5,857 bases of DNA from an uncultured Gammaproteobacteria bacterium. GTDB lineage: Bacteria; Pseudomonadota; Gammaproteobacteria; GCA-001735895. Position 1 is the first letter of the stretch, and every line of letters starts with the position of its first letter. The notes beneath the pieces were generated by a model, which was not told the origin of the DNA, made no database searches, and was given only the letters and a program-made list of their open reading frames with translations. Of the stretch, positions 5,498-5,857 are shown piece after piece. Made by a program: the position numbers and the translations under genes. The stretch is taken from contig CALJQI010000416.1 of assembly GCA_937980285.1 (NCBI GenBank), positions 1-5,857 of the forward strand. The letters run 5' to 3'.

Positions 5498-5857
5498 TCA
5501 GGCCAGCGGCAGGTCATAGAGCGAACCGAACTGACCCAGGCGGTCTTCGATGCCGGCCAGCCTGAGGGCGTGCCAGGCCATGGCGTGGTTCGACGAGGTC
5601 AGCGGGATGCCGAGGTTTTTCTCCAGCTCGGCGCAGGCCTCCATCAGCCGCACCGAGGTGCAGGATACGAAGATCGCATCTAGTTCGGCGTGCCGCACCA
5701 GTTCGCGCACGCCGTCCTCGATCGACTGCGGCGTGATGCGGGCGACCACCGTGTCGCGATCGCTGTTGAAAGAGCCGAACACCGGCACCTGGTAGCCGCG
5801 CGCGTTGATGTAATCGGAGACGATCCTGTTGACGCTGGCGGGATACGGCGTCAAAAC
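5498..5857 (-). CDS. Asp/Glu racemase superfamily protein (maleate isomerase / EutA-like), C-terminal part
   Basis: The minus-strand frame is open from the right edge (beginning VLTPYPASVNRIVSDYINAR) to TGA 5500-5498, giving 119 residues. The N-terminal half lies outside, since the family usually has about 240 residues. The region LDAIFVSCTSVRLMEACAEL carries a Cys (visible residue 66) in the SCTS context. This corresponds to the second catalytic cysteine of the two-cysteine Asp/Glu/hydantoin racemase fold, also used by maleate cis-trans isomerase and arylmalonate decarboxylase. TSSNHAMAWHALRLAGI is typical of the maleate isomerase/EutA (ectoine-utilisation) subgroup. The first catalytic cysteine cannot be checked. 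A TTG at 5854 is in frame but is not a real start, because the domain clearly continues upstream. The gene is followed after 6 bp by the exported propeller gene. The exact substrate is not determinable. Confidence 0.8.
   Translation of the reverse strand, partial: VLTPYPASVNRIVSDYINARGYQVPVFGSFNSDRDTVVARITPQSIEDGVRELVRHAELDAIFVSCTSVRLMEACAELEKNLGIPLTSSNHAMAWHALRLAGIEDRLGQFGSLYDLPLA

Overview
The window is GC-rich and bacterial, with little space between genes. It most likely comes from a proteobacterium. I infer this from the gene families present: an MttB-like methyltransferase, an EutQ-like cupin, a periplasmic HtrA-like protease and an Asp/Glu-racemase-family enzyme. Nothing here fixes the genus, and a marine or gammaproteobacterial source is only a guess. 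There are seven protein genes, two of them cut by the window edges, and no rRNA, tRNA, CRISPR array or transposon that I can see.

Left block (1-2479). A cupin gene of the EutQ-like type runs off the left edge on the minus strand. Divergent from it, a TetR-family regulator and a full-length trimethylamine-methyltransferase-family (MttB-like, COG5598) protein run on the plus strand, joined by a GTGA start/stop overlap. The divergent gap holds two copies of ATACA-N4-TGTAT exactly 22 bp apart, laid over a sigma70-like promoter for the regulator. The simplest reading is a TetR repressor controlling itself, the methyltransferase and probably the cupin. The MttB-like protein has no in-frame amber codon, so it belongs to the non-pyrrolysine branch. 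Its substrate (glycine betaine or another methylated amine) cannot be read from the sequence.

Middle block (2476-4020). A membrane-anchored S1C/HtrA-type serine protease with an intact His-Asp-Ser triad, one clear PDZ domain and a divergent PDZ-like C-terminal region lies on the minus strand. Its stop codon overlaps the methyltransferase stop by two bases, in convergent orientation, with no terminator between them.

Right block (4021-5857, all genes minus). An AT-richer stretch of about 600 bp separates the protease from the last operon. It contains a 52-codon ribbon-helix-helix protein with a 12-bp perfect palindrome (TTGTATATACAA) upstream of it. Further right, a partial Asp/Glu racemase-superfamily gene (maleate isomerase / EutA-like) is followed after 6 bp by an exported six-bladed NHL-repeat propeller protein. 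These two look like the end of an operon that starts outside the window.
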